NCBI GenBank assembly: GCA_930367205.1
Contig: OV884009.1
Coordinates: forward strand, 119,549,454-119,613,453
Direction: 5' to 3'
DNA: 64,000 nucleotides
Source: Acanthosoma haemorrhoidale
Taxonomy: Eukaryota > Arthropoda > Insecta > Hemiptera > Acanthosomatidae
Part shown: piece after piece, positions 63,201 to 64,000 of the stretch
Numbering within the stretch: position 1 is the stretch's first letter
Layout: each line of letters begins with the position of its first letter
The notes under the pieces: generated by a model
Databases searched by the model: none
What the model was told of the DNA's origin: nothing
What the model saw: only the letters and a program-made list of their open reading frames with translations
Position numbers and translations under genes: made by a program

Positions 63201-64000
63201 TGCTTATTGACCAATAAGGCAGGTTGTTATTGAAACACAATAACAGTGGTTGTTATCATCATCAAGGTATGCAACAAGGTCAGTCCGTTTCGTAACACCC
63301 CCTGAATAGCGAAGATCGGCCATAACTTACCTCAATGGTCACCCCCCCCTATACCTCGCCACTATTTAACAATTGCTTATTGACCAATAAGGGAGATTGT
63401 TATTGTATCACTATAAAGGTGGTTGTTATTATCATCAAGGTATGCAACAAGGTCATTCCGTTTCGTAGCACCCCCTGAATAGCGAAGATCGGCCATAACT
63501 TACCTCAATGGTCACCCCCCCCCCATACCTCGCCACTATTTAACAATTGCTTATTGACCAATAAGGCAGATTGTGATTGTATCACTATAAAGGTTGTTGT
63601 TATTATCATCAAGGTATGCAAAAAGGTCAGTCCGTTTCGTAACACCCCCTGAATAGTGAAGATCGGCCATAACTTACCTCAATGGTCCCCCCTCCCCATG
63701 GCTCGCCACTATTTAACAATTGCTTATTGACCAATAAGGCAGATTGTGATTGTATCACTATAAAGGTTGTTGTTATTATCATTAAGGTATGCAAAAAGGT
63801 CAGTCCGTTTCGTAACACCCCCTGAATAGTGAAGATCGGCCATAACTTACCTCTATAGTCCCCCCCCCATACCTCGCCACTATTTAACAATTGCTTATTG
63901 ACCAATAAGGCAGATTGTGATTGTAACACTATAACGGTGGTTTTTATCATCATCAAGGTATGAAACAAGGTCAGTCCGTTTCGTAACACCCCTGAATAGC

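Larger units (their letters stand above)
25317..64000. repeat. Satellite array, ~173-bp monomer, ~220 copies, runs off right edge
   Basis: The word TTGCTTATTG recurs at intervals of 172-174 bases (25320, 25494, 25666, 25840 and onward) to the window end with no interruption. Monomer order on the plus strand: CAATTGCTTATTGACCAATA, AGGCAGATTG, CACTATAAAGG, a GTT/ATT/ATC simple-repeat segment, AAGGTATGCAACAAGGTCAG, TCCGTTTCGTAACACC, GAATAGCGAAGATCGGCC, ATAACTTACCTCAATGGT, a C-tract of about 5-16, then CATACCTCGCCACTATTTAA. Length differences come mostly from the C-tract. Copies at the left edge are the most diverse; those at 32-47 kb are nearly uniform. Confidence 0.98.

Noticed and set aside
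25616..64000. Many open frames of 60-128 codons on both strands in the array, with recurring peptides such as LRNGLTFLHTLMIITTTFIV
   Set aside because: They are translations of the satellite monomer. They start and stop at the same monomer positions, shift with C-tract length, often begin at non-ATG codons and change frame from copy to copy. No selection on a protein is apparent.
25317..64000. CRISPR-like array
   Set aside because: The repeat unit is ~173 bp with no unique spacers, and the surroundings are clearly eukaryotic.
25317..64000. CENP-B box in the monomer (TTTCGTAACACCCCCTG)
   Set aside because: It has TTCG and the central A in place, but the essential CGGG half is CCCT. This is not a functional CENP-B box by the known consensus; a centromeric role stays untested.

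Overview
The window is eukaryotic, most likely from an invertebrate animal and probably an arthropod. The evidence is long AT-rich introns with GT-AG splice sites, a membrane-anchored JmjC/cupin-like gene of a type I associate with arthropods, jockey-clade non-LTR retrotransposons, a Tc1-like relic, an LTR fragment with a tRNA-Trp-type primer site, and a very long satellite array. Nothing bacterial is present. Species cannot be told from the sequence.

1-13.7 kb: a minus-strand gene assembled by reading splice sites by hand. Six coding exons (13386-13682, 10729-10827, 5130-5288, 4412-4548, 3637-3775, 1742-1871) join with compatible phases into at least 320 residues: a short cytosolic N-terminus, one transmembrane helix and a lumenal JmjC/cupin_8-like domain. 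The 3' end lies beyond the left edge. Its introns hold a 3'-terminal jockey element (A, plus strand, 1-1250), a solo-LTR-like fragment with primer-binding site (1380-1553), a Tc1-like transposase relic (2742-3130), a (CT)44 microsatellite and a decayed jockey element (B, 6.56-9.70 kb).

13.7-25.2 kb: sparse sequence with an unexplained GC-richer block (15.35-16.3 kb), a likely minus-strand terminal exon of another gene with a poly(A) signal (17.18-17.57 kb), a nearly full-length but dead jockey element (C, 18.86-23.2 kb) and a weak plus-strand candidate exon (24.35 kb).

25.3-64 kb: one uninterrupted satellite array, monomer about 173 bp, roughly 220 copies, running off the right edge. About 70 bp of each monomer is recognisably the 3' end of the same jockey family found three times to the left. 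At the left edge of the array a longer, non-repeated piece of that 3' UTR is still attached, as expected of the founder insertion. The array has higher-order structure: an alternating two-monomer unit (32-47 kb), a recurring variant cassette, an 11-monomer duplication (28-32 kb) and a 23-monomer repeat of about 3.97 kb (49-57 kb). Every monomer carries a C-tract, a short palindrome, a TATAAA motif on the plus strand and, on the minus strand in most copies, a consensus splice-donor sequence. The open frames inside the array are by-products of repetition, not genes.
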